From Rothia nasimurium (GTDB taxonomy: Bacteria > Actinomycetota > Actinomycetes > Actinomycetales > Micrococcaceae): DNA of 64,000 nt. Both the position numbers and the translations under genes were made by a program. Below the pieces are notes generated by a model, which did no database searches, was not told where the DNA came from, and saw nothing but the letters and a program-made list of their open reading frames with translations. The stretch is from the NCBI RefSeq assembly GCF_928392795.1, contig NZ_CAKMTJ010000003.1, forward strand, positions 1-64,000, written 5' to 3'. Position 1 is the stretch's first letter. The number at the start of each line of letters is the position of its first letter. This document shows, in pieces, positions 33,156 through 42,607 of this stretch.

Positions 33156-34139
33156 ATGACTGAGATTACGAATCCAGGCGAAAAGAAGATGGCGCTGGTC
33201 TCAGGCCGTGCCCACCCCGAACTCGCTGAACAGATTGCAGCGGAACTGGGGAATGAAGTTCTTCCTTCATCCGCCTACACCTTCGCCAACGGGGAAACCT
33301 ACGTCCGTTTCGAGGATTCAGTGCGAGGGAAGGACGCTTTCGTAATCCAGTCCCACCCGGCACCGATTAACGACGCCATCATGGAACAGCTGATCATGAT
33401 TGACTCGCTCAAGCGTGCCTCAGCTCGTTCCATCACCGTGGTCTCTCCCTTCTACCCCTACGCCCGTCAGGACAAGAAGCACAAGGGCCGCGAACCCATC
33501 TCAGCACGCCTGATCTCAGACCTCTACAAGACTGCCGGCGCCCACCGCCTGATGAGCGTTGACCTTCACACCGCTCAGATTCAGGGTTTCTTCGACGGCC
33601 CCGTTGACCACCTGATGGCTATCCCCCTGCTCGCCGAGTACGTAGCAAGCAAGGTCGATACCGATAACGTCACCGTGGTTTCACCCGACACCGGCCGTGT
33701 ACGCGTTGCTGAGCAGTGGGCTGAACTCCTTGGCGGCGCCCCGCTGGCTTTCGTCCACAAGACTCGCGATGTCAACGTACCCAATCAGGCTGTTTCAAAG
33801 ACCGTTGTGGGTGACATCGAGGGGCGTACCTGCGTGCTCATCGACGACATGATTGATACCGGTGGCACTATCGCCGGTGCAGTACGTGTGCTTAAGGAGA
33901 ACGGTGCTAAGGACGTCATCATTGCAGCTACCCATGCTGTTTTCTCGGATCCCGCTGCTGAGCGTCTTGCTAACTGCGGGGCTAGCGAAGTTGTTGTTAC
34001 CAACACCCTGCCGCTCAAGCCCGAACAGACTTTCGACAACCTGACTGTACTATCAATTGCTCCCTTGCTGGCTCGTGCTATCAAGGAAGTCTTTGATGAG
34101 GGCTCTGTGACTAGCTTGTTTGACGGACGCGCCAACTAG
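33156..34139 (+). CDS. prs: Ribose-phosphate pyrophosphokinase
   Basis: 327 residues; makes PRPP from ribose-5-phosphate and ATP. Class I motifs are present: YTFANGETYVRF, FYPYARQDKKHKGREPI, the DLHTAQIQGFFD metal/ATP motif, and the PRPP loop CVLIDDMIDTGGT. Co-transcribed with glmU (5-nt gap), a conserved actinobacterial pair; rplY, normally next, is displaced about 22 kb by the glycan locus. Confidence 0.97.
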   Translation: MTEITNPGEKKMALVSGRAHPELAEQIAAELGNEVLPSSAYTFANGETYVRFEDSVRGKDAFVIQSHPAPINDAIMEQLIMIDSLKRASARSITVVSPFYPYARQDKKHKGREPISARLISDLYKTAGAHRLMSVDLHTAQIQGFFDGPVDHLMAIPLLAEYVASKVDTDNVTVVSPDTGRVRVAEQWAELLGGAPLAFVHKTRDVNVPNQAVSKTVVGDIEGRTCVLIDDMIDTGGTIAGAVRVLKENGAKDVIIAATHAVFSDPAAERLANCGASEVVVTNTLPLKPEQTFDNLTVLSIAPLLARAIKEVFDEGSVTSLFDGRAN

Positions 34140-34162
34140 AACCTTGTGGCTATTCTTCAAAG

Positions 34163-34195
34163 TTTTGGGACTATACACTATGTGTAGTCCCAAAA
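34163..34195 (+). terminator. Terminator after glmU-prs
   Basis: TTTTGGGACT … AGTCCCAAAA with an inner ACAC/GTGT extension makes a stable hairpin 24 bp after the prs stop and before the next gene. Confidence 0.75.
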
Positions 34196-34251
34196 TCTGT
34201 ATTAGGGTATTTTTAATTCGTCATGTTTATTGGATTCGTTACGAGGAAACT

Positions 34252-35442
34252 ATGAAAAAAATCTATTTCTTAGTTGATGAATTTCCGCGTCTGGGTGGAG
34301 CAGAAGTCGTGACTGACCGCCTGGCACAAGAGCTAGCGAATCGGGGGATACCTGTAACTGTTGTGTGTAGAACTAAGGGGGCTCAGAAGTATAAAGGGGG
34401 AGCTTATACTACGCGGTGTTGGTCCCCTCTGAGCTATGCTCAAAAACGTTCGGCGATTCAGGGTATACCTCTGATTATGAAGCCTCTAGGCTTTACGTTG
34501 GTTGCTCTTCGAAAGGTTAAGAAACTTGCCTGGGCTGTTGATATTACAGAAAAAATTTTATCCCGTAGAATCGTTTCTTCCTGGGACGCCGATGATATTG
34601 TAGTAGCTACACGGGGAGATATTCTGGACATTTTTTTGGCGCAGTCTGACTTCCGGCGCAGAGGGAGCCAAGTACCTCTTATCATTAATCAGTTTCATAC
34701 CTCGTTAGACCCTTTGGGCGAGTACGGAGCTTTTATTGAAGAGTCCTATAGGAACCGTGATGTTATTAGCGGACTAACTGTTCTCAGTCAACGCTGTCAA
34801 GAGAGCTTTATTGGTGAATGGGGGCTTCCAGTGCTTGTTCTCCCCAATCCAAATCCGTCAGATGCTGAATATGTTCTTAGAGATTTTTCAAAAACTGTTG
34901 TGGTGGCTGCTCGTCTTGTGGAAAGTAAACAGGTTGATATCTCAATTCAAGCTTTTAAAAAATTTATCTCCTACCCAGAGTTCTCTGATTGGAGTATGAG
35001 GATATTTGGTGCTGGCACAGAGGAAGAAAATCTTAAAAAATATGTTAAAGAGCTGGGCCTGGATACCCAAGTATCGTTTATGGGTTTGACCGCTCCCGGT
35101 AAAATGTTTTCGCGGGCAGGTTTGCACCTTATGTGCTCTCGTTTTGAGGGGAGGCCTTTAGTGATTCAAGAGGCGGGCTGTTATGGTATTCCTACTATAG
35201 CTTTTAACGTTAGTGGCGGTGTTCATGACCTGGTTCACTCTTTGAGCGGAGGTTTAGCTGAACCAGGCGACCTTGAATCGCTTGTAGAGCTAATGAAGGT
35301 CAACGCAAGACTGGCAGGCCAACGGGAAAATGCTCAAAGAATTGTGAATCAGGTTTACCAATATGATGTGGAAAGAGTTGCCACACGTTTTGTTTCTTGG
35401 CTGAATGAACTGAAAGTAACTAAAAGTACTAAGGCCTACTGA
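34252..35442 (+). CDS. Glycosyltransferase family 4
   Basis: 396 residues. The ATG at 34252 has GAGGAAA upstream; the open frame reaching back to 34120 crosses the prs terminator and is not coding. Domain 1 starts MKKIYFLVDEFPRLGGAEVV (GGAE motif of GT4). Domain 2 has VVAARLVESKQVDISIQAF, WSMRIFGAGTEEENLK, VSFMGLT, and the donor region SRFEGRPLVIQEAGCYGIPTIAF. First gene of the long forward-strand glycan operon; strongly AT-rich compared with prs. Confidence 0.9.
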   Translation: MKKIYFLVDEFPRLGGAEVVTDRLAQELANRGIPVTVVCRTKGAQKYKGGAYTTRCWSPLSYAQKRSAIQGIPLIMKPLGFTLVALRKVKKLAWAVDITEKILSRRIVSSWDADDIVVATRGDILDIFLAQSDFRRRGSQVPLIINQFHTSLDPLGEYGAFIEESYRNRDVISGLTVLSQRCQESFIGEWGLPVLVLPNPNPSDAEYVLRDFSKTVVVAARLVESKQVDISIQAFKKFISYPEFSDWSMRIFGAGTEEENLKKYVKELGLDTQVSFMGLTAPGKMFSRAGLHLMCSRFEGRPLVIQEAGCYGIPTIAFNVSGGVHDLVHSLSGGLAEPGDLESLVELMKVNARLAGQRENAQRIVNQVYQYDVERVATRFVSWLNELKVTKSTKAY

Positions 35443-35466
35443 TGGGTCTAATCGATGAGGAACGTT

Positions 35467-36573
35467 ATGAGAGTTGGTCTTCTGACATCATGGGATATGA
35501 CAGACCCGTCAGCCTGGTCTGGTGTTGTATACCCCGCGGTAGGTATTTTACAAGAAAAAACCGAGTTAGTTCCCTTGCAGGTTCCACAAATGAAAGATTC
35601 TCTGGTGGATCGTTTTATTACTCGGTTTCTGGGCAATTTGGGGCTTACCTATCTGCCCAGTGATGCTTTCGCCACGACCTACTGGAAGACTCGTCGTGTA
35701 AAGAATATCATCAAAGAGCACGAACTTGATGTGGTGATTTCTTTAGCTGCTTCTAAGGAGTCACTGGGCGTACCATCTCATATTCCAGTTATTCAGGTAA
35801 CTGACTCATCCTTTCGAGCAATGATAAAGGGATACTTTAAGGGGCGTACTGTCTCAAAGCTAACTCTCTGGCAAGGGCAGCTACTTGATAGATTAGTAGC
35901 ACGTCACTCAGCGCATTACTGCCTTGCAAGTGAGTGGTCCGCTGAACAGCTAATCAAAGATGTTGGCATTCTAGCATCTGATACCACAATTGCTCCTTTT
36001 GGCCCAGGCATTCCTCCTTCTGCTCATGCTGAAAAAGTTAATAGACACCGGGGTATCAACCTGCTCTTTATCGCTTCTGACTGGAAACGGAAGGGCGGTG
36101 ACCGAGCACTAGAAAGTTTTGCTCTCGCTCGCGCTCACAGGCCCGATTTAACTTTGACAGTTGTTGGTGCCCCGGAAGAGACTCCCATAGCGGGGGTCAC
36201 CTATCTGCCCCGCCAGTCTAAAGAAGATCTTTCAGCACTGTATAGCTCGCACGATGCCCTGTTAGAGCCCACAGAGGCTAGCGCTGGAGGCGTAGTGGTA
36301 ACGGATGCTTTGAACCATGGTTTACCTGTAATTTCCACCTGCGTAGGTGGGATTCCTACCCTTGTTAAAGATGGAAAAACGGGGTGGCTTGTTTCACCGG
36401 AGAATGCAGTAGAAGAAATTGCCAATCTACTTCGGTATCTCACCGATGAAGAGCTTCGGCAGGCTGCTCACGCAGCTCAGGAGGACGCCGCAGCACGGCT
36501 TACATGGGATAAGTGGGGTAAGGCTGTGGTAGAAATCTGCGAACAGGTTATGAAAAATAGCAGAACGATGTAA
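35467..36573 (+). CDS. Glycosyltransferase family 4
   Basis: 368 residues from the ATG at 35467, which has a GAGGAA site; an ATG at 35455 is also possible. The GT4 donor domain is clear: INLLFIASDWKRKGGDRALESF, LTVVGAPEE, YLPRQSKEDLSALY, and PTEASAGGVVVTDALNHGLPVI. The N-terminal half contains ITRFLGNLG and an IIKEHELDVVISL segment. It follows the preceding GT gene by 24 nt. Sugar specificity unknown. Confidence 0.87.
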   Translation: MRVGLLTSWDMTDPSAWSGVVYPAVGILQEKTELVPLQVPQMKDSLVDRFITRFLGNLGLTYLPSDAFATTYWKTRRVKNIIKEHELDVVISLAASKESLGVPSHIPVIQVTDSSFRAMIKGYFKGRTVSKLTLWQGQLLDRLVARHSAHYCLASEWSAEQLIKDVGILASDTTIAPFGPGIPPSAHAEKVNRHRGINLLFIASDWKRKGGDRALESFALARAHRPDLTLTVVGAPEETPIAGVTYLPRQSKEDLSALYSSHDALLEPTEASAGGVVVTDALNHGLPVISTCVGGIPTLVKDGKTGWLVSPENAVEEIANLLRYLTDEELRQAAHAAQEDAAARLTWDKWGKAVVEICEQVMKNSRTM

Positions 36574-36645
36574 GGGACTTTTAAGATAGAACCGGGGTCA
36601 TGCCACATAACTAGTCCCTGCTACAAAGAAAGAGAAAGAGCTTAT

Positions 36646-37563
36646 ATGCCGCATTTATCAGTTTTGATTCCTTTCTACGGGGACCCCACTGATGCTTTAA
36701 ATCTTGTTGAACAGGTTAAGGCACAGGCTGCTGAGCTGTCCATCGAAATTGTGGTTTCTGATGACGCATCCCCCCAGCCCTTCCCCGAGGTCGAGGGCGT
36801 AACCGTCGTCCGTCGTGATACCAATGGAGGGTTTGGCTCTAACGTTAATACCGGTGTTGCGGCATCAACCGGTGACTGGGTGCTTATCCTCAACAGCGAT
36901 CTAACCCTCCCCCCTAACTTTCTTGCCGATATGCTCTCTGCTGCAGAAGAAGAAGCTAGTAGAGCGGGGCAAGGAGTTATGCTGAGCCCGCAAATCACTG
37001 GCTACAACGGCGAATCGCAGTGGGTTGGTCGGGCTTTCCCTAAAACCCGCCATCATGCCTGGGAATGGTTTACTCCAGTGGCTCGCCTACGCCCTACCCG
37101 GTTCTGGCATATGATGGTCGGCCACGATTTAGCTTGCACCACTGGACATCGGGCAGAACCAGACTGGCTCATGGGAGCCTGCATGATGCTCCGACGCGAA
37201 GATTTTAATTCCGTGGGAGGAATGGACGAACGTTTCTTCATGAACAGTGAAGAAATTGATCTGCAGCGCAGGCTAGCTGCTCAAGGAATCAAACGGGTCT
37301 TCCGTGGCGATATAGTTGTAGAACACGTAGGGGGAGGCTCATCCGGAGCCTCTGCTCAACGGCGTCAGTGGGTGCTCGATTCTCGTTTTATCTACAACGC
37401 AAAATGGAATGAAGGGAAGCATTTAGCTATGGCCCTGAAAGCTGTAACTGTTGCTAACTTCCTCTTCAACTCAGTCAGAGCACTCCGAAATCGGGCTGTC
37501 ACCCCTCTGGTGGCACTCCGTGAAGAACTTACCTATATCAAGAAAGCAGAAAGCAAACGATAA
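36646..37563 (+). CDS. Glycosyltransferase family 2, rhamnosyltransferase-like
   Basis: 305 residues. GT-A motifs: LSVLIPFYGDPTDALNLV, VSDDASPQPFPE, NGGFGSNVNTGVA, LNSDLTLP (metal-binding), and later DWLMGACMMLRREDFNSVGGMDERFFMNSEEIDLQRRL. The LNSD…MDERFF pattern is close to WbbL-type rhamnosyltransferases, which fits the rml genes in this locus. From here base composition returns to core-like. The next gene begins directly after the stop. Confidence 0.88.
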   Translation: MPHLSVLIPFYGDPTDALNLVEQVKAQAAELSIEIVVSDDASPQPFPEVEGVTVVRRDTNGGFGSNVNTGVAASTGDWVLILNSDLTLPPNFLADMLSAAEEEASRAGQGVMLSPQITGYNGESQWVGRAFPKTRHHAWEWFTPVARLRPTRFWHMMVGHDLACTTGHRAEPDWLMGACMMLRREDFNSVGGMDERFFMNSEEIDLQRRLAAQGIKRVFRGDIVVEHVGGGSSGASAQRRQWVLDSRFIYNAKWNEGKHLAMALKAVTVANFLFNSVRALRNRAVTPLVALREELTYIKKAESKR

Positions 37564-38571
37564 ATGGCAGAGAAACTCCTCATCATCAGCCCTGCCTTTC
37601 ACGGCTACTGCTTCTCTATTGCCGATGGTTTTACCCAGTTGGGCTATGACGTAACGGTGCATCGCTACGATGCTTTCGACACTGTCAAAGACAAGGTCCG
37701 CAATAAAGCTCTCTATGAGCTGCCCTCAAAAGTTGGCTTCGATGGTCAGAAGGCGGCTGAAAAAGCGGCTACAGCCAAAGCTCTCCAGGTTCTTCGCGAG
37801 GTAAACCCCGATAAACTCATCGTCATCAAGGCAGATACCCTAGGCGATAACTTCTGGCAGGCTGTCACCGACCGAAAAATCCCCTACATCCTCTGGCTGT
37901 ACGACGATCTTAAGCGTCACCGCTACACCCTGGACTTCTTACGCAACCTCCCTACGGTTGTCAGCTACGCCCGATCTGAAGCTGAAGCTTTCGCAACAGA
38001 AGGTATTAACGCTCACTTCGTTGCTAATGGTTACGACCCCAAACTGGCAGATTTCCCTCGTACTCGCGTCCCTGAAATTGTTTTTGTGGGTTCTCGGTAC
38101 GAGAACCGTGAGCAGATGATGTTGGCGCTTAAGGACGCCGGGGTGCCGGTACGCGTGTACGGCCGGGCCTGGTCTCACCACCCCTTTGACCGTCTTCGTA
38201 CTTGGGAGCTTAAACGCCCTGATTTGCCAGCTGAACGTGATATCCCGCTGGCTGAAGCCTACCGCGTACAGGCAGCAGCGGCAGCCTCGCTCAACGTCCA
38301 CGGACTACAGGCGGGTCTGGCTATGCGTACTTTTGAGGTGCCCGGTATGAACGGGCTTCAGCTCATTGATAGGCCGGATGTTGAGGAATTCTACGATGTC
38401 GGCTCTGAGGTGCTTCTTTACCAGAGTACCGACGAGCTCATTGAGCTGTGCCAGCGTATTATTGCTGATTCTAGCTGGAGCGATTCTATCCGCGCTGCGG
38501 GGCTTAAACGTAGCCAGGCTGAACATACCTTTTTCCATCGCGCACAGAAAATGGATACCCTATGGGGCTAA
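37564..38571 (+). CDS. CgeB-like glycosyltransferase family protein
   Basis: 335 residues. The layout resembles the CgeB/GT-B family: N-terminal KLLIISPAFHGYCFSIADGF, then IPYILWLYDDLKRHRYT, EIVFVGSRYENREQMMLALKDAG, VYGRAW, and the C-terminal MRTFEVPGMNGLQLIDRPDVEEFY typical of CgeB-like proteins. It abuts the preceding stop with no gap and overlaps the next gene by 10 nt, so the genes are translationally coupled. Donor unknown. Confidence 0.82.
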   Translation: MAEKLLIISPAFHGYCFSIADGFTQLGYDVTVHRYDAFDTVKDKVRNKALYELPSKVGFDGQKAAEKAATAKALQVLREVNPDKLIVIKADTLGDNFWQAVTDRKIPYILWLYDDLKRHRYTLDFLRNLPTVVSYARSEAEAFATEGINAHFVANGYDPKLADFPRTRVPEIVFVGSRYENREQMMLALKDAGVPVRVYGRAWSHHPFDRLRTWELKRPDLPAERDIPLAEAYRVQAAAAASLNVHGLQAGLAMRTFEVPGMNGLQLIDRPDVEEFYDVGSEVLLYQSTDELIELCQRIIADSSWSDSIRAAGLKRSQAEHTFFHRAQKMDTLWG

Positions 38572-39635
38572 TTTACCCTGAAGACCTTGAAGCCTGGAGC
38601 AGCTGGCAGGTAAACGCCCATCTGCTCCGCCGGGTTAAAAACACACTCAAGCACGCTCCTGCACGACTTCGCGGTGGCAAGGTAGCTACCAACACGCCTA
38701 CTCCTGTTGCGGGCTATCTGCACGTATCCGGTAGCAAACCTCATATTCTGCTTGCTCTGGATTCAACCTCGCCGACCTCGCTAGGGTCTCTAGTGAGGCC
38801 CACTCGCTATCTTGCAACTGGCTCGTATGCGGTGTGGGCGCCCGAGGACGTCACTGCCCACCTCCCTGAGGGCGAGTGGGCTGTTACCCGCTTAGATGAG
38901 GTCGAACTCGATAATAAACTAGTTTCTCTCCGCCAGGTTCTTGCGCTAGGGCACTACATGGCGTGGGGTGGCGCGGCTTACCGACTGGCCCAGCGTATGG
39001 GCGCTCGTTTCATTACCGTCCAGCACGGTTTGCATACCCCCTATGCCCCGCCGCTGGCTCCCGGTACCCACCTTCTTGCTTTTAGCCAAGCTGATGCTGA
39101 GTTCTGGATATCAGGGCGAGACGACATTACTTATGATGTGGTCGGTTCTCAGCTTTTTTGGGAAGCCGCTAAAAAACCTAGCGTCACCCCAGCAGACTTA
39201 TCAGCTACCCCTGTTTTCCTAGGTCAGATGCACGGTGCTGAGCTTCCTCGAGCTTCGTTTGCTTATTCGAGCATCAAGTTTGCGCGTGAACACGGTGCAG
39301 TCTATCGCCCCCACCCCAGCGAGAAAGACAAACTATCCCGCCTAACCCACGACTTCATGGGTAAACTGGGAGTAGAAATTGATCGCTCACAGCGGCCCCT
39401 GAACCAGGTCAACCAGCCGGTTGTCTCGATTTTTTCAACTGGTGTGCTAGAAGCGGCTTTGCGTGGAATCCCGGCATGGGTCTACCACGCTAATCCGCCT
39501 GCATGGCTTGTTGAGTTCTGGGACCGCTACGGTATGAACCAGTGGGGGAGTGCCCCCACTCCTGCTCCACAGCTACCAGAGCGTGAGCCAGCAGAACAGA
39601 TAGCTACTATTCTCACTCAAACATTGGAGAGCTAA
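38562..39635 (+). CDS. Putative GT-B-fold surface-glycan transferase, family not recognised
   Basis: 357 residues. I do not recognise a named family. Visible features are FITVQHGLHTPYAPPL (an HG-loop as in CDP-glycerol, Kps and polysialyltransferase-like proteins), HLLAFSQADAEFW, an AVYRPHPSEKDK segment (the R-x-HP motif shared by capsule GT-B enzymes), and SIFSTGVLEAALRGIPAWVY (the TS/STxxxEA motif). This trio is typical of sialyl- or glycerophospho-type transferases. It lies directly before the CMP-nonulosonate genes, so it is a good candidate for the nonulosonic acid transferase. Confidence 0.6.
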   Translation: MGLIYPEDLEAWSSWQVNAHLLRRVKNTLKHAPARLRGGKVATNTPTPVAGYLHVSGSKPHILLALDSTSPTSLGSLVRPTRYLATGSYAVWAPEDVTAHLPEGEWAVTRLDEVELDNKLVSLRQVLALGHYMAWGGAAYRLAQRMGARFITVQHGLHTPYAPPLAPGTHLLAFSQADAEFWISGRDDITYDVVGSQLFWEAAKKPSVTPADLSATPVFLGQMHGAELPRASFAYSSIKFAREHGAVYRPHPSEKDKLSRLTHDFMGKLGVEIDRSQRPLNQVNQPVVSIFSTGVLEAALRGIPAWVYHANPPAWLVEFWDRYGMNQWGSAPTPAPQLPEREPAEQIATILTQTLES

Positions 39636-39639
39636 TACT

Positions 39640-40359
39640 ATGCGTATTCTCTGCGTGATACCCGTTCGCGGCGGGTCTAAGGGAATTCCGCGCAAGAATC
39701 TCAAGCCTATTGCGGGTAAACCCCTCGTTGCCTGGACCATCGAGCAGGCCCTTGCTGCAAAGGCTGAGCTGGAAGGCGAGCACCTGGTTGATGTGTTGGT
39801 CTCAACCGATGACGCGGAGCTAGCTGAGATTGCCCGCCAGTACGGGGCAGAGGTGCCCTTCATGCGCCCGGCCCACCTGGCAGAAGATACCACCGCTACC
39901 GAACCGGTGATTGAGCACGCTATCGAGTTCTATACAGCGGAAGGTAAGCGTCCGGACGCCGTCATGCTCCTGCAGGCGACCTCACCTGTCCGCCTGCCCG
40001 GCACCCTGGCCCGCGCTATCCGCCAGTTCGCTGCCTCTGCATCGGATTCCATGGTGGGCGTTATCCCCATCGGCCCCTTTATCTGGGCTGCCACCGAGCC
40101 ACCGACTGCCCAGTACGAGGTCATGGCCCGCCCCCGCCGTCAGGAACTCACCCGTGAGACCTTCCGCTACCGCGAAAACGGCTCCATGTACATTACCAAG
40201 ACTGAGCTCTACGAAACCTTGCACAACCGACTGGGCGGCAACATCGAGCTCTTCATGCTTGATGAGGTCGAAGGCGTAGATATTGACGCCCCCATCGACT
40301 TCTCCGTCGCAGAACACCAGTTGCTTACCACACTCGCATCAGAAGAAAACGAAGGCTAA
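39640..40359 (+). CDS. CMP-nonulosonate (acylneuraminate) cytidylyltransferase
   Basis: 239 residues; activates a nonulosonic acid such as Neu5Ac or legionaminic acid with CTP. NeuA motifs are present: VIPVRGGSKGIPRKNLKPI, PLVAWTIEQA, VLVSTDDAELAEIA, LLQATSPVR, and the C-terminal VEGVDIDAPIDF. It lies 4 nt after the upstream gene and 4 nt before the NeuB-type fusion; this order makes a complete synthesis-and-activation pair. The exact sugar cannot be read from sequence. Confidence 0.92.
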   Translation: MRILCVIPVRGGSKGIPRKNLKPIAGKPLVAWTIEQALAAKAELEGEHLVDVLVSTDDAELAEIARQYGAEVPFMRPAHLAEDTTATEPVIEHAIEFYTAEGKRPDAVMLLQATSPVRLPGTLARAIRQFAASASDSMVGVIPIGPFIWAATEPPTAQYEVMARPRRQELTRETFRYRENGSMYITKTELYETLHNRLGGNIELFMLDEVEGVDIDAPIDFSVAEHQLLTTLASEENEG

Positions 40360-40363
40360 AACC

Positions 40364-42607
40364 ATGATTATCGAACGTAACATCACCCCCTACATCGTTT
40401 TCTCTGAGGACCCGGTACTCACCGCCCTGCAGAAGATTTCTGCTAACGGGCAGCGCATTATCTTCCTTGTCAACGAATCGGGTGTGCTCAAGGGATCCCT
40501 GTCAGACGGTGACTTCCGCCGCTGGCTCATCGCCAACCCCACCGCGTCCCTCGAAACTAGCGCTCTGGAGGTAGCTAACCAGGGCGTTAAGACTGCTCCT
40601 ATCGGTTCAGAGCCAGCAGAACTCCAGGGCGAGTTTGCTAAGGGCATTAGCCACCTTCCCCTGGTCGACGAACGCGGCCACCTGGTTGCTATCGCCATGG
40701 ACGAGCAGAACGTGTTGCGTATCGGCCGCACCGAAATCACCGAAGACTCACCCTCCTTCATCATTGCCGAAATCGGCAACAACCACCAGGGTGATGTTGA
40801 CCTGGCCAAGCGCCTGGTTGACCTGGCCGTCGACACAGGTGCGGACGCCGTTAAGTTCCAGCTGCGCGACATGGACGCCCTCTACCGCCAGAAGGGCTCA
40901 AAGTCAGCCGGCGAAGACCTGGGTGTGCAGTACACCCTCGATCTACTCTCCCGCTTCTCCCTGACCGTTGACCAGATGTACGAGGTCTTTGACCACGTCA
41001 AGCAGCACGATATGGATATCATGTGCACCCCCTGGGACGGCCCCTCGGTCCAGGCTCTGGTCGACTACGGTATCCAGGGCCTCAAGGTTGCCTCAGCCGA
41101 CCTGACTAACCACGAACTGCTCCGCGATATGGCCTCCCGCGGTCTGCCCATGCTGGTCTCCACCGGTATGAGCCGCGAAGAAGAGATCCGCGAGTCGGTT
41201 AACCTGCTGCGCTCTCTGGGCGCCTCCTACGCCCTGCTGCAGTGCCAGTCCACCTACCCCGCGCCCTTCAAGGACGTCAACCTGGCCTACATGGACCGCC
41301 TGGCTGAAATCGGCCAGTGCCTGGTGGGCTACTCAGGCCACGAACGCGGCTACCACGTGCCCATCGCGGCTGTTGCCCGCGGTGCCAAGATTATTGAAAA
41401 GCACTTCACCATCGATAAGACCCTCGAAGGCAACGACCACACCGTCTCCCTGCTGCCTGACGAGTTCAAGGCTATGGTGCAGCAGATTCGTGAGGTAGAG
41501 GAATCTATCGGTACCTCAGCCCCCCGCGAGGTCTCCACCGGTGAGCTCATGAACCGCGTCAACCTTGCTAAGTCGCTGGTTGCTACCCGCACCATTGCTA
41601 AGGGTGAGGTCGTGACCGAGGCGGACGTCGAGGTCAAGTCACCCGGCCGCGGCCTGCAGCCCAACTACCTGCCCCAGCTTCTGGGCCGCACCATGCAGCG
41701 TGAGGTCGAAGCCGGCACCTTCTTCTTCGAGGGCGACCTGAAGGACGACCTCGTGACCCGCCGCGACTTCAAGTTTGACCGCCCTTGGGGCCTGCCCGTC
41801 CGTTACCACGACTACAAGCCCCTGATTGAGGACGCCGAGCCTGACTTCCTGGAGTTCCACTTCTCCTACAAGGATCTTGAAGTCAACATCGATGAGGTCT
41901 TCGACCGTAAACTCGACATGTCCTTCACCACCCACCTGCCCGACCTCTTCGCCGGTGACTTCCTGGTAGACCTGGCCTCTCGCGACCAGGAAACCTGGGA
42001 ACGCTCCATCGCAGAGGTCCAGCGCACCATCGACATTACCCGCGATTTGACCCGCTACTTCACCGTGGACGACGACCCGGTCATGGTTGTCACCATGGGG
42101 GGCTTCACCAAGGACGGCCACATTGCACCGTCCGCCCGCGCCGACAAATATGAGCGTATCGGCGAGGCACTGGCCAAGCTCGATACCTCAGGCGTGCGTA
42201 TCGCGGCTCAGACCCTGCCTCCCTACCCCTGGCTCATGGGCGGTCAGCAGTACCACAACCTATTCCTTGACCCCAAGGACACCGCTGACTTCTCAGACAC
42301 CTACAACACCGCCCTCTGCCTGGACATCTCCCACACCATGCTGGCGGCCAACTTCCTCAAGATTCCTCTCTCCGAGGCCGTTGAGCTGCTGGCCCCCCGC
42401 TCCATCCACCTACACCTGGTAGACGGCATCGGCGTGGACGGCGAAGGCGTCCAGGTCGGCGAAGGCGACGTGGACTGGGCAGCCCTCGGCAAGCAGCTGC
42501 GGGAACTGACCCCCAAGTCCTCCTTCATTCCCGAAATCTGGCAGGGTCACGTCAACAACGGCGAAGGCTTCTTCACCGCACTCGATAGGCTCGAAAAGTG
42601 GCTGTAG
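40364..42607 (+). CDS. Four-part fusion: CBS pair - NeuB-type nonulosonate synthase - SAF - sugar isomerase-like TIM barrel
   Basis: 747 residues from the ATG at 40364, which has GAAGG upstream. Residues 1-125 form a CBS pair (IIFLVNESGVLKGSLSDGDFRR; ISHLPLVDERGHLVAI). Residues 131-380 are a NeuB domain (IIAEIGNNHQGD, AVKFQLRD, VSTGMS, LLQCQSTYPAP, GYSGHERG, IIEKHFTID), which condenses PEP with an N-acyl hexosamine. Residues 395-465 are the SAF domain. Residues 471-747 look like a xylose-isomerase/AP-endonuclease-2 barrel (CLDISHT, IHLHLVDG, WQGH). The last domain could make or epimerise the sugar substrate; no separate NeuC-type epimerase is seen. NeuB proteins usually have about 350 residues. 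Confidence 0.88.
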   Translation: MIIERNITPYIVFSEDPVLTALQKISANGQRIIFLVNESGVLKGSLSDGDFRRWLIANPTASLETSALEVANQGVKTAPIGSEPAELQGEFAKGISHLPLVDERGHLVAIAMDEQNVLRIGRTEITEDSPSFIIAEIGNNHQGDVDLAKRLVDLAVDTGADAVKFQLRDMDALYRQKGSKSAGEDLGVQYTLDLLSRFSLTVDQMYEVFDHVKQHDMDIMCTPWDGPSVQALVDYGIQGLKVASADLTNHELLRDMASRGLPMLVSTGMSREEEIRESVNLLRSLGASYALLQCQSTYPAPFKDVNLAYMDRLAEIGQCLVGYSGHERGYHVPIAAVARGAKIIEKHFTIDKTLEGNDHTVSLLPDEFKAMVQQIREVEESIGTSAPREVSTGELMNRVNLAKSLVATRTIAKGEVVTEADVEVKSPGRGLQPNYLPQLLGRTMQREVEAGTFFFEGDLKDDLVTRRDFKFDRPWGLPVRYHDYKPLIEDAEPDFLEFHFSYKDLEVNIDEVFDRKLDMSFTTHLPDLFAGDFLVDLASRDQETWERSIAEVQRTIDITRDLTRYFTVDDDPVMVVTMGGFTKDGHIAPSARADKYERIGEALAKLDTSGVRIAAQTLPPYPWLMGGQQYHNLFLDPKDTADFSDTYNTALCLDISHTMLAANFLKIPLSEAVELLAPRSIHLHLVDGIGVDGEGVQVGEGDVDWAALGKQLRELTPKSSFIPEIWQGHVNNGEGFFTALDRLEKWL

